Assembly (NCBI RefSeq): GCF_022539505.1
Contig: NC_061512.1
Span: 250,186,510 to 250,250,509 of the forward strand
From: Lolium rigidum
Taxonomy: Eukaryota; Streptophyta; Magnoliopsida; Poales; Poaceae
Length of the DNA: 64,000 nt
Direction: 5' to 3'
Position 1 is the stretch's first letter; each line of letters begins with the position of its first letter. The position numbers and the translations under genes were made by a program. Below the pieces are notes generated by a model. It made no database searches. It saw only the letters and a list, made by a program, of their open reading frames with translations, and had not been told where the DNA came from. Shown piece by piece: positions 42,316 through 54,208 of the stretch.

Positions 42316-44331
42316 TTATGGCAGGTCTTCTTGCTCTTCCCGGGCCTTCAGATCTCTCGCGACGCCTGTTTCCATCCGAGAGATGACGACGTACGCATGA
42401 TTTCTAACAACATCATAGTATTGGCTCAAACTCCTGTTAGTATTTGCTATGGCCTCCAAATCTAAGGTCGGGTGGCACGCCAAAACTGAAGCAAAAGCGA
42501 GTTCGGCACCAGCCAGGAGTTCCTTCCGCACCAGCAGACGAATCCTTTCTGGAGTCTTAAATCGGGTGAACAAAGCAGACAATGTTTCGAGTGCTTGATC
42601 TAAAGGAAACAAGGTTCTCCAAACCATCGAGAGATGATCATGGAATTTGTCGAAGTAATAATGCACCTTCTCCGCTCGATGTTCAAACTTGGCCATGATA
42701 ACAACCTTTGGTCGATGGGACCATAGTTCATGCTTCGGGTGAGCGGTGTCGGTCATTGCTTCAATCTTCTCATGAATCCTTCTGTTTTCTTCTGACGCGT
42801 CGGGAGCTGCGACTGTCGAAAGGCGAGCATTAGTTACAGAACATTTAAGTTCCGATAAATATCAACGGATGGATGGACACTTACAGCTCAGGCTCTCAGT
42901 AGCAACACGGAGACGATCAAGAGCATGTTGTTCAACTGCAGTTGCAATTTCACCTTTTCTCTTTATCAATGCTGCCATCGCATGAAGATTGGTTATGCCC
43001 TTATTCAGTCCGGATATCTGATCGCGTAAATGACGAAACTGGTCGGATTCATCGCTAGCCGAAGGATTCAAAGTAGGTTTAGCATAAGAAGAAGGCGAAG
43101 GAATCTGCAGCATAAGTCGTAGTTTAGAACAACATTAGTAAATACTCCCATTGGGAGCATTGAAGCATGAATATATTACAATAAAAGGACCTGTTGATGC
43201 TGGCAACAGAGCCAAAAGTAAAACAGGGCTAAGCTAAAATTGTATCGGGCCTTAGTTACAACAAGAAATCATTTAAGGAGCAATTGATGATGATCCAGGA
43301 GCGGCTTCGGGTGCAGTCTTGGTCTTCGCCTCGTCAACCAGCTTGAGAAGTCGATTGGCGCATGTTACTGCTGATTGTTTGAAAGGCTCAAGGTTGATCA
43401 GACGACCATTATCATCTACGGGCAATGCCTCAGAAAACTTTTCTAGCTCGGAGCCCAGCCCATGACCCATCAACAGCTGGAAAGTAAGTACCACCCCAAA
43501 TAAACGGGAACGACGCTTAAGTACCTCCACTGGTTCAGAAGGGTCGATGAGGAAGCTCTCTGCCATCTCGCTGAGAGTCTTGACTTGCTTCATCTTTGGG
43601 AAAATCATCGAGTACAGCCTCGACAGAGCTCCCTTAGTCTTTTGCAGAAGTCCAAGAACTTGGACATTGGATTCAACAGCAAGTGACAGGGCATCGGACA
43701 TAGAGTCTTCCTGAAGCTTGCGGGCTCGGTTGATGTTTATATCAGCAGCACCTGAAAGGAGGTGGAATAGCAGCTTGAAGGGAAAAGTATTAAACACAAA
43801 CGTATCTGAAGGAACTTACTCATTAAGTTCGCAATAGATTCACGGAGGACGCCTTCTTTTTCATCAGCAGCAGCTGCAGCCTTGCGTCTAGCATCTTGCT
43901 CATCCTTCATCTTTTGCTTCAACTTCTTCAGCTCATCCTTCAGCAAAGTGTTTTCATTCTGGGCATTAGTAGCGAGCATGTTGGCTTCCAGAACTTGATC
44001 AGCCGAAGTCTTGATGGTCTTCCGAAGTTGAGCATTTTCAGACTCCAGGCGAGTGAACTGCTCAGCAAAATCTGCCCCAGCGTCAACTGTGGCATAAATT
44101 GGCTGCAAGACAAAGAAGCAAGAAGTCTTAGTCGAATGATGGAATCTGTTACAAAGGAAAAAAAGGAGACCAAGTCAGATAAAATCACTTACGTGGTCGC
44201 GAGAAGCTGGTGGAGTGGAGACATCGCCAGAAGGGATGACCTTCGATACTGGGATCTTCTCCACGGTCGTCCTTGAGGGCGGTGTTCGTTTGGCAGGCGA
44301 AGGATTTGACTCCTTGCCTGATTCGGGTCTT
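42316..44331 (-). pseudogene. Antisense gene of element J: 3' exons (coiled coil), 5' end lost to G
   Basis: Minus-strand exons with clear splice sites. The first visible exon (44331-44193) encodes SGKESNPSPAKRTPPSR and IPVSKVIPSGDVS. Intron 44192-44103 (GTAAGT to TTGCAG). Exon 44102-43820 encodes a coiled coil (FTRLESENAQLRKTI, LLKDELKKLKQKMKDEQDA). Intron 43819-43752. The exon from 43751 to a stop at 43273 includes LQKTKGALSRLYSMIFPKM. Further coding-like exons at about 43098-42895 and 42816-42316 (FDKFHDHLSMVWRTLFPLD) may be another splice form or gene. The PF04195-like exon would lie upstream, beyond G. Confidence 0.7.
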
Positions 44332-45696
44332 TGATACGTCTCCAACGTATCTATAATTTCTGATGTTTCATACTAGTTTTATGACAATACCTACATGTTT
44401 TGCTCACACTTTATAATGTTTTTATGCATTTTCCGAGACTAACCTATTAACAAGATGCCGAAGTGCCAGTTCCTGTTTTCTGCTGTTTTTGGTTCTAGAA
44501 AAGCTGTTCGGGCAATATTCTCGGAATTCGACGAAACAAAAGCCAAACCTCCTATTTTTTCGAGGGACACACGGAGCCAGAAGGGCAAGCCAGGGGGAGG
44601 CCCACGGCCTCCAGACCATAGGGGGCCCGGCCAGGAGGGGGGGCGCGCCGCCATATGGGGTGGGCCCCTCGGGCACCCCCTCGCGCCGCCATTTTGCCTA
44701 TATATTCCCTCGCGACGCGGAAACCCTACATCAATCGGTCTTCCTCCATGAAAAGTTACGTAGCTGCCTCCATCGCGAAGCCAAGTTCGGGGGACAGAAG
44801 TCTCTGTTCCGGCACGCCGCCGGGACGGGGAATTGCCCCCGGAATCCATCTCCATCGACAACACCGCCATCTTCATCGTCGTTGCTGTCTCCCATGATGA
44901 GGAGGGAGTAGTTCTCCCCCGAGGCTGAGGGCTCTACCGTAGCTATGTGGTTCAATCTCTCTTTCTTATGATGTGATCTTTATGTGATCATAGGCTTTAC
45001 AATCTAGATGTCATATGCTACTCAAGTGTTTTATTATGTGAACTTCGGAGTTACTGTGACCTCGGTGTAAAGGTACAGTGTGTGCGCCGTGTGTAACTCC
45101 CTTATGAATTGTGGTGTGTTAGTACCTCCTATGAATGCTCACGATGACAGTGTGGGGTATTTATTAGTACTTGGGAATACGCCTTTGAGGTGTGCTTTTG
45201 CACACTTGCCCAATGAATTTGAGTTCTTTATCCAACAAGAGAGTGTTTTCGAGTAGTATGATGAAGTGCTTATATTTATATTCAATTATGATTGCAATGT
45301 TGAGAGTGGCCACTAGTGAAAGTATGATCCCTAGGCCTTGTTTCCAAATACTGCAAACACCGCTTATTTACTGTTTTACTGCATCTTTATTTCCTGCAAT
45401 ATTTATTTCAGATCGCAATTACCATTTACCACCATCTATACCACCTGCGTTTTAATATCTCTTCGCCGAACTAGTGCACCTATACATCTGACAAGTGTAT
45501 TAGGTGTGTTGGGGACACAAGAGACTTCTTGTATCTTAATTGCAGGGTTGCTTGAGAGGGATATCTTTGACCTCTACCTCCCCGAGTTCGATAAACCTTG
45601 GGTGATCCACTTAAGGGAAACTTGCTGCTGTTCTACAAACCTCCGATCTTGGAGGCCCAACACTGTCTACGGGAATAGAAGCGTGCGTAGACATCA
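44332..45696 (+). repeat. 5' LTR of element G
   Basis: 1365 bp from TGATACGTCTCCAACG to GTAGACATCA. It is shorter than C's LTR. A TATATATTCCC-like box lies near 44699. It is followed after 10 bases by the primer-binding site. Confidence 0.85.
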
Positions 45697-45706
45697 AGCT
45701 ATTTTC

Positions 45707-45724
45707 TGGCGCCGTTGCCGGGGA
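45707..45724 (+). promoter_or_regulatory. Primer-binding site of G (tRNA-Asp type)
   Basis: TGGCGCCGTTGCCGGGGA is the sequence used by Athila-group elements and is complementary to the tRNA-Asp 3' end. I has one mismatch to it and C is degenerate. Confidence 0.8.
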
Positions 45725-45869
45725 GGTAAGGTAAAAGGTATTCACATCCTCCGACTACTAAGCTATTTCCTAGCACTGTTGCCGGTGTGTGAGTGCTCGA
45801 AGTTATTTCCTTTAGATTCTGCAATTGCATCTTTTTGTTTCTTGTTTTTATTTTCACTAGTTAGGCTTA

Positions 45870-46865
45870 ATGGAAAACAACAACAAAATAGAGATCTTTA
45901 TGAACTTTATATTGAATTAGGACATGATGTGTTTGAAGATAGAATTAAAAAACCCATGGAACTTTGTTTGCAAAATAGTTGTAGCAATGTTATTAGCATG
46001 AACTCTTTGAACACTATTATTGCTAATGCTATGGAAGATAAAATTTTCTTGGATGATACTTTGCCTCCCATTTATGAAGATAATAATGATAGTGGTATTT
46101 TGGTGCCACCTACTATGGAGGATGAATGTTATGTTCCTGTGGATTCTCTTGAAATATTCCCTATGAGTAAAACTTGTGAGAATAATTATGCTACTGTTAT
46201 CTATGATAATCCATGCTATTTTGATAAATCTTATGATAATGCTTTGTTTGTGCCTGATACCGAAATGCATGGTACTGAAGAGTTTTGCTTAGCAAATGTT
46301 TATGATAAAGCTCTAGATGATGGTCCTGTGTTACTTAATAATATTAATTGTACTACTAATGAAAATAGGATTGGAGAGGTCTTGACTTTATTTAGGAGTC
46401 CCATATCTCTTGAGAATGATCAATCATCTTGTTATAGATTTTTAAAAAGAGGGTTTGAAAGTTTTGATCCCACTATTTTTGAGCTTGATAAAAATTATGT
46501 GTTTGTCGAACATGAAAAGCATGCTGTATGTGATAGTTATATTGTTGAGTTTGTTCATGATGCTACTGGAAATTATTATGAGAGGGGAAAATGGTTGTAG
46601 AAATTTTCATGGTACTAAAACACCTTTCTACATGCTGGAAATTTTGAAGTTACTCGTGTTTTATCTTCCTATGCTTGTCACTTTGTTCTTCATGAATTTA
46701 TTTGTGTACAAGATTCCTATGCATAGGAAGCGGGTTAGACCTAAAAGTGTTTCTTATTTGGTTTTGATGCTCTCTTTTGCTTCAACTCTTATTTCTTGCG
46801 AGAGCATCATTAAAATTACTGAGCCCATCTTAATGGCTATAAAGAAAGCACTTCTTGGGAGATAA
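45870..46865 (+). pseudogene. Orphan ORF of element G, homologous to that of C
   Basis: About 330 codons from ATG at 45870, with frame changes near 45885 and 46590. The main frame contains DLYELYIELGHDVFEDRIKK, SLNTIIANAMEDKIFLDDT and FLKRGFESFDPTIFELDKNY. After the second frame change come NFHGTKTPFYMLEILKL, the hydrophobic VFYLPMLVTLFFMNLFVY, KIPMHRKRVR, and a second hydrophobic stretch YLVLMLSFASTLISC, ending LLGR. Shared parts with C are strongest at the C-terminus. The protein is acidic up front and membrane-like at the end. No known family is recognised. Confidence 0.55.
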
Positions 46866-47517
46866 CCCATGTTTTTATTTGGCTACTGTTTTGTTGTGTC
46901 TTGGAAGTTATTACTACTGTAGCAACCTCTCCTTATCATGTTTATTTCGTTTTTGTGCCAAGTGAAGTCTCTAATAGAAAGTTGATGCTAGATTTGGATT
47001 TCTGCGTAGAAACAGATTTTTAGCTGTCACGAATTTGCGTTTTTCTCTCTGTAGAAGAATCTAAAAATTCTGCAAAAATTCACGCGTGATCCTCAGATAT
47101 GTACGCAACTTTCATTAGTTTTGAGTTTTCTGATCTGAGAAAGTTAAGTGTCTTGAATAAATTCGTCTTTACGGACTGTTCTGTTTTGACAGATTCTGCC
47201 TTTTATTTCGCATTGCCTCTTTTACTGTGTTTGAGTGGATTTCTTTGCTCCATTAAATTTCAGTAACCTTGGGTAATGTCCAGAAGTGTTGGGAATGATT
47301 CTGTCCTTACTAAACATGTGAATTTTTGATTATGCACTAACCCTCTAATGAGATTGCTTTGAGTTTGGTGTGAAGGAAGTTTTCAAGGGTCAAGAGAGAA
47401 GGGTGATATAATGTGATCGAGAAGAGTGAAGAGCCTAAGCTTGGGGATGCCCCCATGGGTCACCCAAGCATATTTCAAGAAGACTCAAGCGTCTAAGCTT
47501 GGGGATGCCCAAGGCAT
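46866..47517 (+). other. Element G 3' region up to the insertion of I
   Basis: Non-coding. It contains two internal polypurine-like copies, AAGCTTGGGGATGCC at about 47438 and 47496. The second starts the GGGGATGCC hairpin whose 3' arm is split by element I. Confidence 0.7.
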
Positions 47518-49033
47518 TGATACGTCCAATTTGCATCACTATTTTGTATCATAATTTGCTGTTATTCATTGATATATTTCATATTGGGGCACAATACTTA
47601 TGTTATTTCATCTATTTTGCATGTTTCATCATCATTGGAGGATTAAGCACCGGAGCCAGGATTCTGCTGGAAAAAGCACCGTCAGAGCGCAATATTTCGG
47701 AAGATCAACTGTGGAAGGGAATTTCACGTAAATTCCTATTTTTCCAGATGACGGAGGGAGCCAGAAGGGGAGCGAGAGAGGAGCCAAGGTGGGCCCAGAC
47801 CCTAGGGTGGCGCGGCCCATGGCCTGGCCGCGCCACCATGTGGTCTGGGGGGCCCACGACCCCTTTCGCCTCCTTTTCTTCGCGTACTCCTTCGTCCCGA
47901 AAACCTAAGCCAGAGAGAGGACCTCACGAGGGGTTACAGCCGCCTCTGCGGGGCGGAGAAGACCAGAGAGAAAAGAGCTCTCCGGCGGGCAGGAATCCGC
48001 CGGGGAAATTCCCTCCCGGAGGGGAAATCGACGCCATCGCCATCGTCATCGAGCGGGACATCATCTCCATCATCATCATCATCATCTCCACCATCTACAC
48101 CGCCATCACCATCGCTGCACCTCGTCACCGCTGTAACAATTCGGGTTAAATCTTGATTGTTTGATAGGGGAAACTCTCCCGGTGTTATTCTATACTTGTT
48201 GTAGATGCTATTGAGTGAAACCATTGAACCAAGGTTTATGTTCAGATTGTTATTCATCATCATATCACCTCTGATTGTATTCCATATGATGTCTCGTGAG
48301 TAGTTCGTTTAGTTCTTGAGGACATGGGTGAAGTCTAAATGCTAGTAGTGAATTATGGTTGAGTAATATTCAATGTTATGATATTTAAGTTGTGGTGTCA
48401 TTCTTCTAGTGGTGTCGTGTGAACGTCGACTACACGACACTTCACCATTTATGGGCCTAGGGGAGTGCATCTTGTATTCGGTTGCTAATTGCGGGCTTGC
48501 CGGAGTGACAGAAACCTAAGCCCCCGTTAGTATATCGATGCAGGAGGGATCGCAGGATCTCAGAGTTTAAGGCTGTGGTTAGATTCATCTTAATTACTTT
48601 CTTGTAGTTGCGGATGCTTGCAAGGGGTATAATCACAAGTATGTATTAGTCCTAGGAAGGGCGGTGCATTAGCATAGGTTCACCCGCACAACACTTATCA
48701 AAACAATGAAGATTATTAAACCACATGAAGCGAAAGTACTAGACTAAAATCCCCGTGTGTCCTCAGGAACGTTTGGTCATTATAAGTAAACAAACCGGCT
48801 TGTCCTTTGTGCTAAAAAGGATTGGGCCACTCGCTGCAATTATTTCTCTCGCATTTTACTTACTCGTACTTTATTCATCTGTTACATCAAAACCCCTTGA
48901 ATACTTGTTTGTGAGCATTTACGAGTGAATCCTTCATCGAAACTTGTTGCCAACACCTTCTCGCTCCTCGTTGGGATCGACATTCTTACTTATCGAAGAT
49001 ACTACGATACACCCCTATACTTGTGGGTCATCA
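47518..49033 (+). repeat. 5' LTR of element I
   Basis: 1516 bp from TGATACGTCCAATTTGC to TGGGTCATCA. An 11-bp inverted repeat GTGGCGCGGCC/GGCCGCGCCAC with 8-nt loop is at 47807-47836. A CATCAT-rich microsatellite lies near 48060-48095. About 25-30 differences from the 3' LTR by eye, most at CAG/CTG. Confidence 0.92.
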
Positions 49034-49045
49034 AGACTATTTTAC

Positions 49046-49063
49046 TGGCGCCGTTGTCGGGGA
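49046..49063 (+). promoter_or_regulatory. Primer-binding site of I (tRNA-Asp type)
   Basis: TGGCGCCGTTGTCGGGGA, one mismatch to the site in G, 12 bases past the LTR end. This spacing is the same in related Athila-like elements here. Confidence 0.8.
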
Positions 49064-49147
49064 GTGAAGCGCTATTGGTAAGCGGAATTAGTAAGGAAAT
49101 TTACTTGTTTGTGCTGATTTTATTTCTGCTCACTGCTATAAATCATT

Positions 49148-50250
49148 ATGGAGAGATCTTCTCTTCAATTTCTATTTGGGAAATCTACTACTACCGCAAC
49201 GGTAGTGGATGAAGCGCCAGGTGAGGAAGTAGTACCATATAAAATACCTATGAAAATTATTGAACGTGTTATGGATAATCGCTATGAAGGGGATGGAACT
49301 GTCCATCCTGGTGATCATTTATTGTTTTTGCATGAATTATGCGGGTTATTCAAATGTGCAGGTATTTCTATGAATGAAGTTAGAAAGAAACTATTCACTA
49401 TATCGCTGTCTGGTAAAGCGGCGCACTGGTATAATTGCTGAAGAATGGTGATTCTATTGATTGGGAGGACATTGTGCCTTTATTTTATTCCAAATTTTAT
49501 CCTCCAAGTGAAATTCACAAAGATCGGAATCGCATATATAATTTCTGGCCTCATGATGGAGAGAGTATTGCCCAAGCTTGGGGAGATTGAAGTCTTTAAT
49601 GCTCAAATGTCCCATTCATGAGCTTCCTGGTAATGTTATTATTGATAATTTCTATGCAAGACTTTCTTTTCAAGACAAGACCTTGCTTGGATACTTCTTG
49701 TTCCGGATCATTTACACGCAAGAATGAAGAGCTTAAAAGAGACCTTCTTGATCGGATCCAAGAAAATACTGAAGGATGGGAGAACGACAAAGATAGAGAA
49801 TCAGGTATAATTTATGATTATAAATGCATTGAAGCTTTTATAGATACTGGTAAATTTCGTAATATGAGTGCTACATATGGTCTTGATTCCCAAGTTGTTG
49901 CAAATCTTTATAAAGCTTTTGCCTCTCATTATGAACTGCCTAAGAAGAATTTTGATAAGTATCATGAACCGTATAAAGATAAAGTTGATTCATCTGTAAA
50001 TAAATGTGTAGTGATTGAAACTGTTGATAATGTTATTCCTGAAGCTTATATTGAAAAAACTCCTTTCCCTGCTAAAATGAAGGAGTATTCTGTCGTATCT
50101 AGTGCGGTTAATAAAAGTGAAAAGAAACCTAAAGAACCTGAAGAACAAATTAAAATTGAACCTGCTGTTGCAATAGTTAAAGATCTTGTGACTGAAAATG
50201 TGGAGGATGGTCACATTATTTTACGTGAAGATGCTTCTAATATTGTTTCA
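49148..50250 (+). pseudogene. Element I gag
   Basis: Start MERSSLQFLFGKSTTT at 49148. It continues with PMKIIERVMDNRYEG, HPGDHLLFLHELCGLF and LFTISLSGKAAHWYN, a capsid-type (Retrotrans_gag) region. The frame changes at about 49438, 49585 and 49687, each next to a CTG or a presumed CAG. Downstream parts read ELKRDLLDRIQENTEGW and LYKAFASHYELPKKNFDKY. It forms the structural particle protein of the autonomous element. Confidence 0.75.
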
Positions 50251-50722
50251 CATCCTAATAAATCCAAACAAGTTAGTGTTCCTATGCTATCTGTTAGAAT
50301 TGGTGATCATTGCTATTATGGTTTATGTGATATTGGTGCAAGTGTTAGTGCTATTCCTTATGAGCTTTACACGGAGATTATGCACGAAATTGGTTCCTGT
50401 GAACTTGAAGATATTGATGTGGTTATTCATCTGGCTAATAGAGAAACTATTTCTCCAATTGGTATTGTTCGAGATGTGGAAGTTCTATGTGGTAAGATTA
50501 AATATCCTGCTGACTTTTTGGTACTTGGTTCTGCTGCTAGTGATCATTGTCCTATCATTTTTGGTAGACCTTTTCTAAATACTTGTGGAGCTATTATAGA
50601 TTGTAAGAAAGAGAAAATTTTGACTAGATTTGTTGGTGAACCTTATGAATTTAACTTTTCTAAATTTACCAAAACTCCTTATAAAGCTGACTTGCCTAGT
50701 AATGATTTTAAAATGGAGCGAG
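50251..50722 (+). pseudogene. Element I aspartic protease
   Basis: Continuous with the C-terminal gag frame. Core: VPMLSVRIGDHCYYGLCDIGASVS..., with the active-site triad DIGAS, then IVRDVEVLCGKIKYPADFLV and CPIIFGRPFLNTCGAIID. The frame changes at 50719-50722 (a CGAG) into the next segment. It cleaves the gag-pol polyprotein in the particle. Confidence 0.8.
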
Positions 50723-52401
50723 TGTGCATCTATTGTTCTTGTTCCTAATAATCCTTTGCGGCAACATTTGGAGAATAGTGAAAGTGAAGCTTTTAGGAAA
50801 GAAAGAGATGAGCTTGAGGAAATTTTTCTTCGTCAACCTATTCTCAAGCATGATTTACCGGTGGAAGATTTGGGTACAACACCGCCACCAAAGGAAGATC
50901 ATGTTTTTGATTTAAAGCCTTTACTCGATAATCTTAAATATGCTCATATTGATGATAAGAAAATATATCCTGTTATTATTAGTTCTAAGCTTTCGAGAGA
51001 TTGAGGAAGAAAGGTTATTGGAAATATTGAAGAAACACCGAGGAGCTATTGGTTATACTCTTGATGATTTGAAAGGGATTTCTCCTTCTATTTGCCAACA
51101 TGCTATTAATATGGAAGAAGATGCAAAGCCTGTTGTTGAACATCAACGTCGTCTAATTCCGAAGATGAAAGAGGTGGTAAGGAATGAGGTATTAAAACTT
51201 CTTGAAGCTGGTATTATATATCCTATTGCTGATAGTAGATGGGTTAGTCCTGTGCATTGTGTTCCTAAGAAAGGAGGAATGATCTGTTGTGCCTAATGAT
51301 AATGATGAGCTTATTCCTCAAAGAGTAGTTGTAGGGTATAGAATGTGCATTGATTTTCGAAAAGTTAATAAAGTTACTAAGAAAGATCATTACCCTTTAC
51401 CCTTTATTGATCAAATGCTAGAAAGGTTATCTAAAAATACTCATTTTTGCTTTCTTGATGGTTATTCAGGTTTTCACAAATTCGTCGTTAAAGCTAAAGA
51501 TCAAGAGAAAACCACATTTACTTGTCCTTATGGAACTTATGCTTATAGGCGTATGCCTTTTGGTTTATGTAATGCTCCCGCTACTTTTCAAAGATGCATG
51601 TCCGCTATTTTTCATGGTTTTTGCGAAAGTATTGTAGAAGTGTTCATGGATGATTTTTCTCTGTCTATGGGAATTCTTTTGATAATTGCTTGCGAAACCT
51701 CGATAAAGTTTTGCGAGAGATGTGAAGAAACTAACCTTGTTCTTAATTGGGAGAAATGCCACTTTATGGTTAATGAAGGAATTGTATTGGGACATAAAAT
51801 TTCCGAGAGAGGTATTGAAATTGATAGAGCTAAAGTGGAAGCAATTGAGAAGATGCCCTATCCGAGGGATGTTAAAGGTATTCGTAGTGTTCTTGGTCAC
51901 GCTGGATTTTATAGGAGATTTATTAAAGATTTCTCTAAAATTTCAAAGCCTCTTACTAATCTTCTTCAAAAAGATGTACCTTTTGTTTTTGATGATGATT
52001 GTAAGGAAGCTTTTGAAACTCTAAAGAAAGCCTTAACAACTTCTCCTGTAGTCCAACCTCCTGATTGGAATTTGCCTTTTGAAATTATGTGTGATGCTAG
52101 TGATTTTGTCTGTAGGCGCTTGTTCTTGGACAGCGGGTAGATAAAAAATTAAATGTTATTCATTATGCTAGTAAGACTCTTGATGCTGCTCAAAGAAATT
52201 ATGCTACAACTGAAAAAGAATTGTTAGCTGTAGTCTTTGCTTGTGATAAGTTTAGACCCTATATTGTTGATTCGAAAGTTACAATTCATAATGATCATGC
52301 TGCAATTAGATACCTTATGACAAAGAAAGATGCTAAGCCAAGGCTTATTAGATGGGTACTTCTGTTGCAAGAATTTGATTTACATATTATAGATAGGAAA
52401 G
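50723..52401 (+). pseudogene. Element I reverse transcriptase and RNase H
   Basis: Segments in changing frames: LPVEDLGTTPPPKEDHVFDL, then HRGAIGYTLDDLKGISPSIC, then YRMCIDFRKVNKVTKKDHYP, CFLDGYSGFHKFVV, PFGLCNAPATFQRCM and the catalytic EVFMDDFS at about 51637-51660 (FMDD in place of YxDD, usual for Athila). The RNase H follows with [26 protein letters not shown] and [18 protein letters not shown]. Frame changes at about 50995, 51284, 51660, 51715, 52110 and 52120 all sit at CAG/CTG-like triplets. Confidence 0.85.
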
Positions 52402-53872
52402 GTGCTTGATAATCCTGTTGTCGATAATTTGTCTAGATTGGAAAATATTGCTTATGATCCCGTTCTCGTTAATGATAGTTTTCCAAATGAACAATTGGCT
52501 GTAATAAAGGTGAGCTCGCGAGAGAGCCCTTGGTATGCAGATTATGCTAACTTTATTGTTTCGAAGTATTTGCCTCCAACCTTTTCAGCTGAGCAACGGA
52601 GGAAATTCTTTTATGACTTGAGGCATTATTTTTGGGATGACCCGCACTTATATAAAGAAGGAGTGGATGGTATTATGCGAAGATGTGTTCCTGAATATGA
52701 ACAACAGGAGATATTGAGTAAATGTCATGGTAGTGTTTATGGAGGACATCACGTTGGAGATAGAACCGCGCAAAAGGTTCTACAATCAGGTTTTTATTGG
52801 CCAACACTCTTCAAAGATGCAAGGAAATTTATTTTATCTTGTGATGAATGTCAAAGAGTTGGTAATATCTCCAGACGCAATGAAATGCCTATGAATTATA
52901 CTCTTGTTATTGAACCATTCGATTGTTGGGGATTCGACTTCATGGGTCCTTTCCCTTCTTCAGACGATAACACTCATATACTTGTCGCTGTTGATTATGT
53001 TACTAAATGGGTAGAAGCTATACCTACAAAAAGTGCTGATGGTGAGACCTCTATAAAAATGTTTGTAGATGTTATATTTCCTAGATTTGGAGTACCTAGA
53101 TATATTATGACTGATGGAGGTTCTCATTTTATTCATGGAGGTTTCAGAAAAACTCTTGCTAAGTATGGTATTAATCATAGAATTGCTTACGCTTATCACC
53201 CTCAAACTAGTGGTCAAGTAGAATTATCAAATAGAGAGATTAAAGCTATCTTGGGTAAGACTGTTAATAAATCTAGAAAGAATTGGGCTAGTAAACTGAA
53301 AGAAGCATTATGGGCTTATAGAACTGCTTATAAAAATCCTATGGGAATGTCACCTTATAAAATGGTTTATGGAAAAGCTTGTCATTTACCTTTAGAACTA
53401 GAGCACAAAGCTTATTGGGCTGTTAGAGAACTAAATAAAGATCCTAAATTAGCCGGTAATAAGAGGTTGTTGCAATTAAGTTCTCTAGATGAATGGAGAA
53501 GTGAAGCTTATGAAAATGCTAAACTCTTTAAAGAAAAAGTTAAGAAATGGCATGATAGAAGGATCATTAAAAGAGAATTTAATGTTGGAGATCAAGTTCT
53601 ATTGTATCGGTCTCGTCTCAGATTCTTTGCAGGGAAATTACTCTCGAAGTGGGAAGGACCCTATGTTGTTGAGGAGGTGTATCGTTCGAGGAGCAATTAA
53701 AATTAGCTCTCTCCAAGGCAATGCCACACAAGTGGTGAATGGACAAAGACTCAAGCATTATATCTCGGGTGATTCTTATAATGTTGATGTTGATATTATT
53801 CAAGTGGAAACACCGGAGGCTTTCATCAAAGGACAAATTGACGATCCGCGTAACTCGACTTTGAATAGGTAA
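52402..53872 (+). pseudogene. Element I integrase
   Basis: Long open frame from about 52408 to 53700. Zinc region: CHGSVYGGHHVGDRTAQK with CDECQRVG. Catalytic triad: D in WGFDFMGPFPSSD, D in YIMTDGGSHFIHG and E in SGQVELSNREIKAIL. C-terminal FNVGDQVLLYRSRLRFFAGK and LSKWEGPYVVEEVYR. A frame change at 53687-53690 (CGAG) leads to the true C-terminus, KISSLQGNATQVVNGQRLKH to a stop at 53870-53872. It inserts the cDNA, leaving 5-bp duplications as seen around I. Confidence 0.88.
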
Positions 53873-53999
53873 CAGTACAGGTAATAAAAAGCCCGCGTTT
53901 ACCTTTCCGAACATTATTTTTGCTGTTTTTGGAAAATATGAAAAATTACGGAATCGAAATGGAGTGGAAAAGACGCGCGAGGGCCCGTCACCACAGGCC

Positions 54000-54113
54000 G
54001 GCGCGGGCCCCACCCTGGCCGCGCCGACCTATGGTGACGGCACCTTGGCGTCCCGTTTCAACTCGTTTTCGGCCTGGAACCTTCCTTTTGTCGTAAAAAT
54101 ATGTGTTATATAA
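54000..54113 (+). promoter_or_regulatory. U3-like internal promoter module in element I
   Basis: GGCGCGG (54000-54006) and CCGCGCC (54019-54025) form an inverted repeat like the one in the LTRs. A TATATAA box follows at 54107-54113. The next ATG (54209), in a CCACCATGT context, opens the env-position ORF. The resemblance to the LTR hairpin-plus-TATA arrangement is direct; promoter function is inferred. Confidence 0.45.
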
Positions 54114-54208
54114 TCCCCCGGACCCCTGGAGGTCCGTAATATCGTTTTCTCGTCGTGTTTTGTTTCGAGCTGTTTTCTGCCAGGATTTGCTTCGGATCTA
54201 GATCCACC

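Larger units (their letters stand above)
36359..44331 (+). mobile_element. Tat-lineage Ty3/gypsy element J
   Basis: Plus-oriented: 5' LTR lacking about nine bases at its tip, primer-binding site, shortened gag, protease, RT, RNase H, archaeal-type RNase H, integrase, and 3' exons of an antisense gene. The 3' end is interrupted at 44331 by G. It is the backbone into which F (left) and G (right) inserted. Confidence 0.9.
44332..47517 (+). mobile_element. Athila-like non-autonomous element G, left part
   Basis: Plus-oriented: 5' LTR, perfect tRNA-Asp primer-binding site, orphan ORF and the start of the 3' region, interrupted at 47517 by element I. It continues at 57996. The left target site is GTCTT (44327-44331) in J's antisense gene. 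No gag or pol. Confidence 0.9.

Noticed and set aside
48050..48110. CATCAT-rich tract as a possible histidine-rich coding region
   Set aside because: It is a microsatellite inside both LTRs of element I, not within a supported gene.
49148..53872. Calling element I a decayed old pseudoelement
   Set aside because: The frame changes are confined to CAG/CTG sites, catalytic residues are intact, LTRs and target duplication are well preserved, and nothing has inserted in it.
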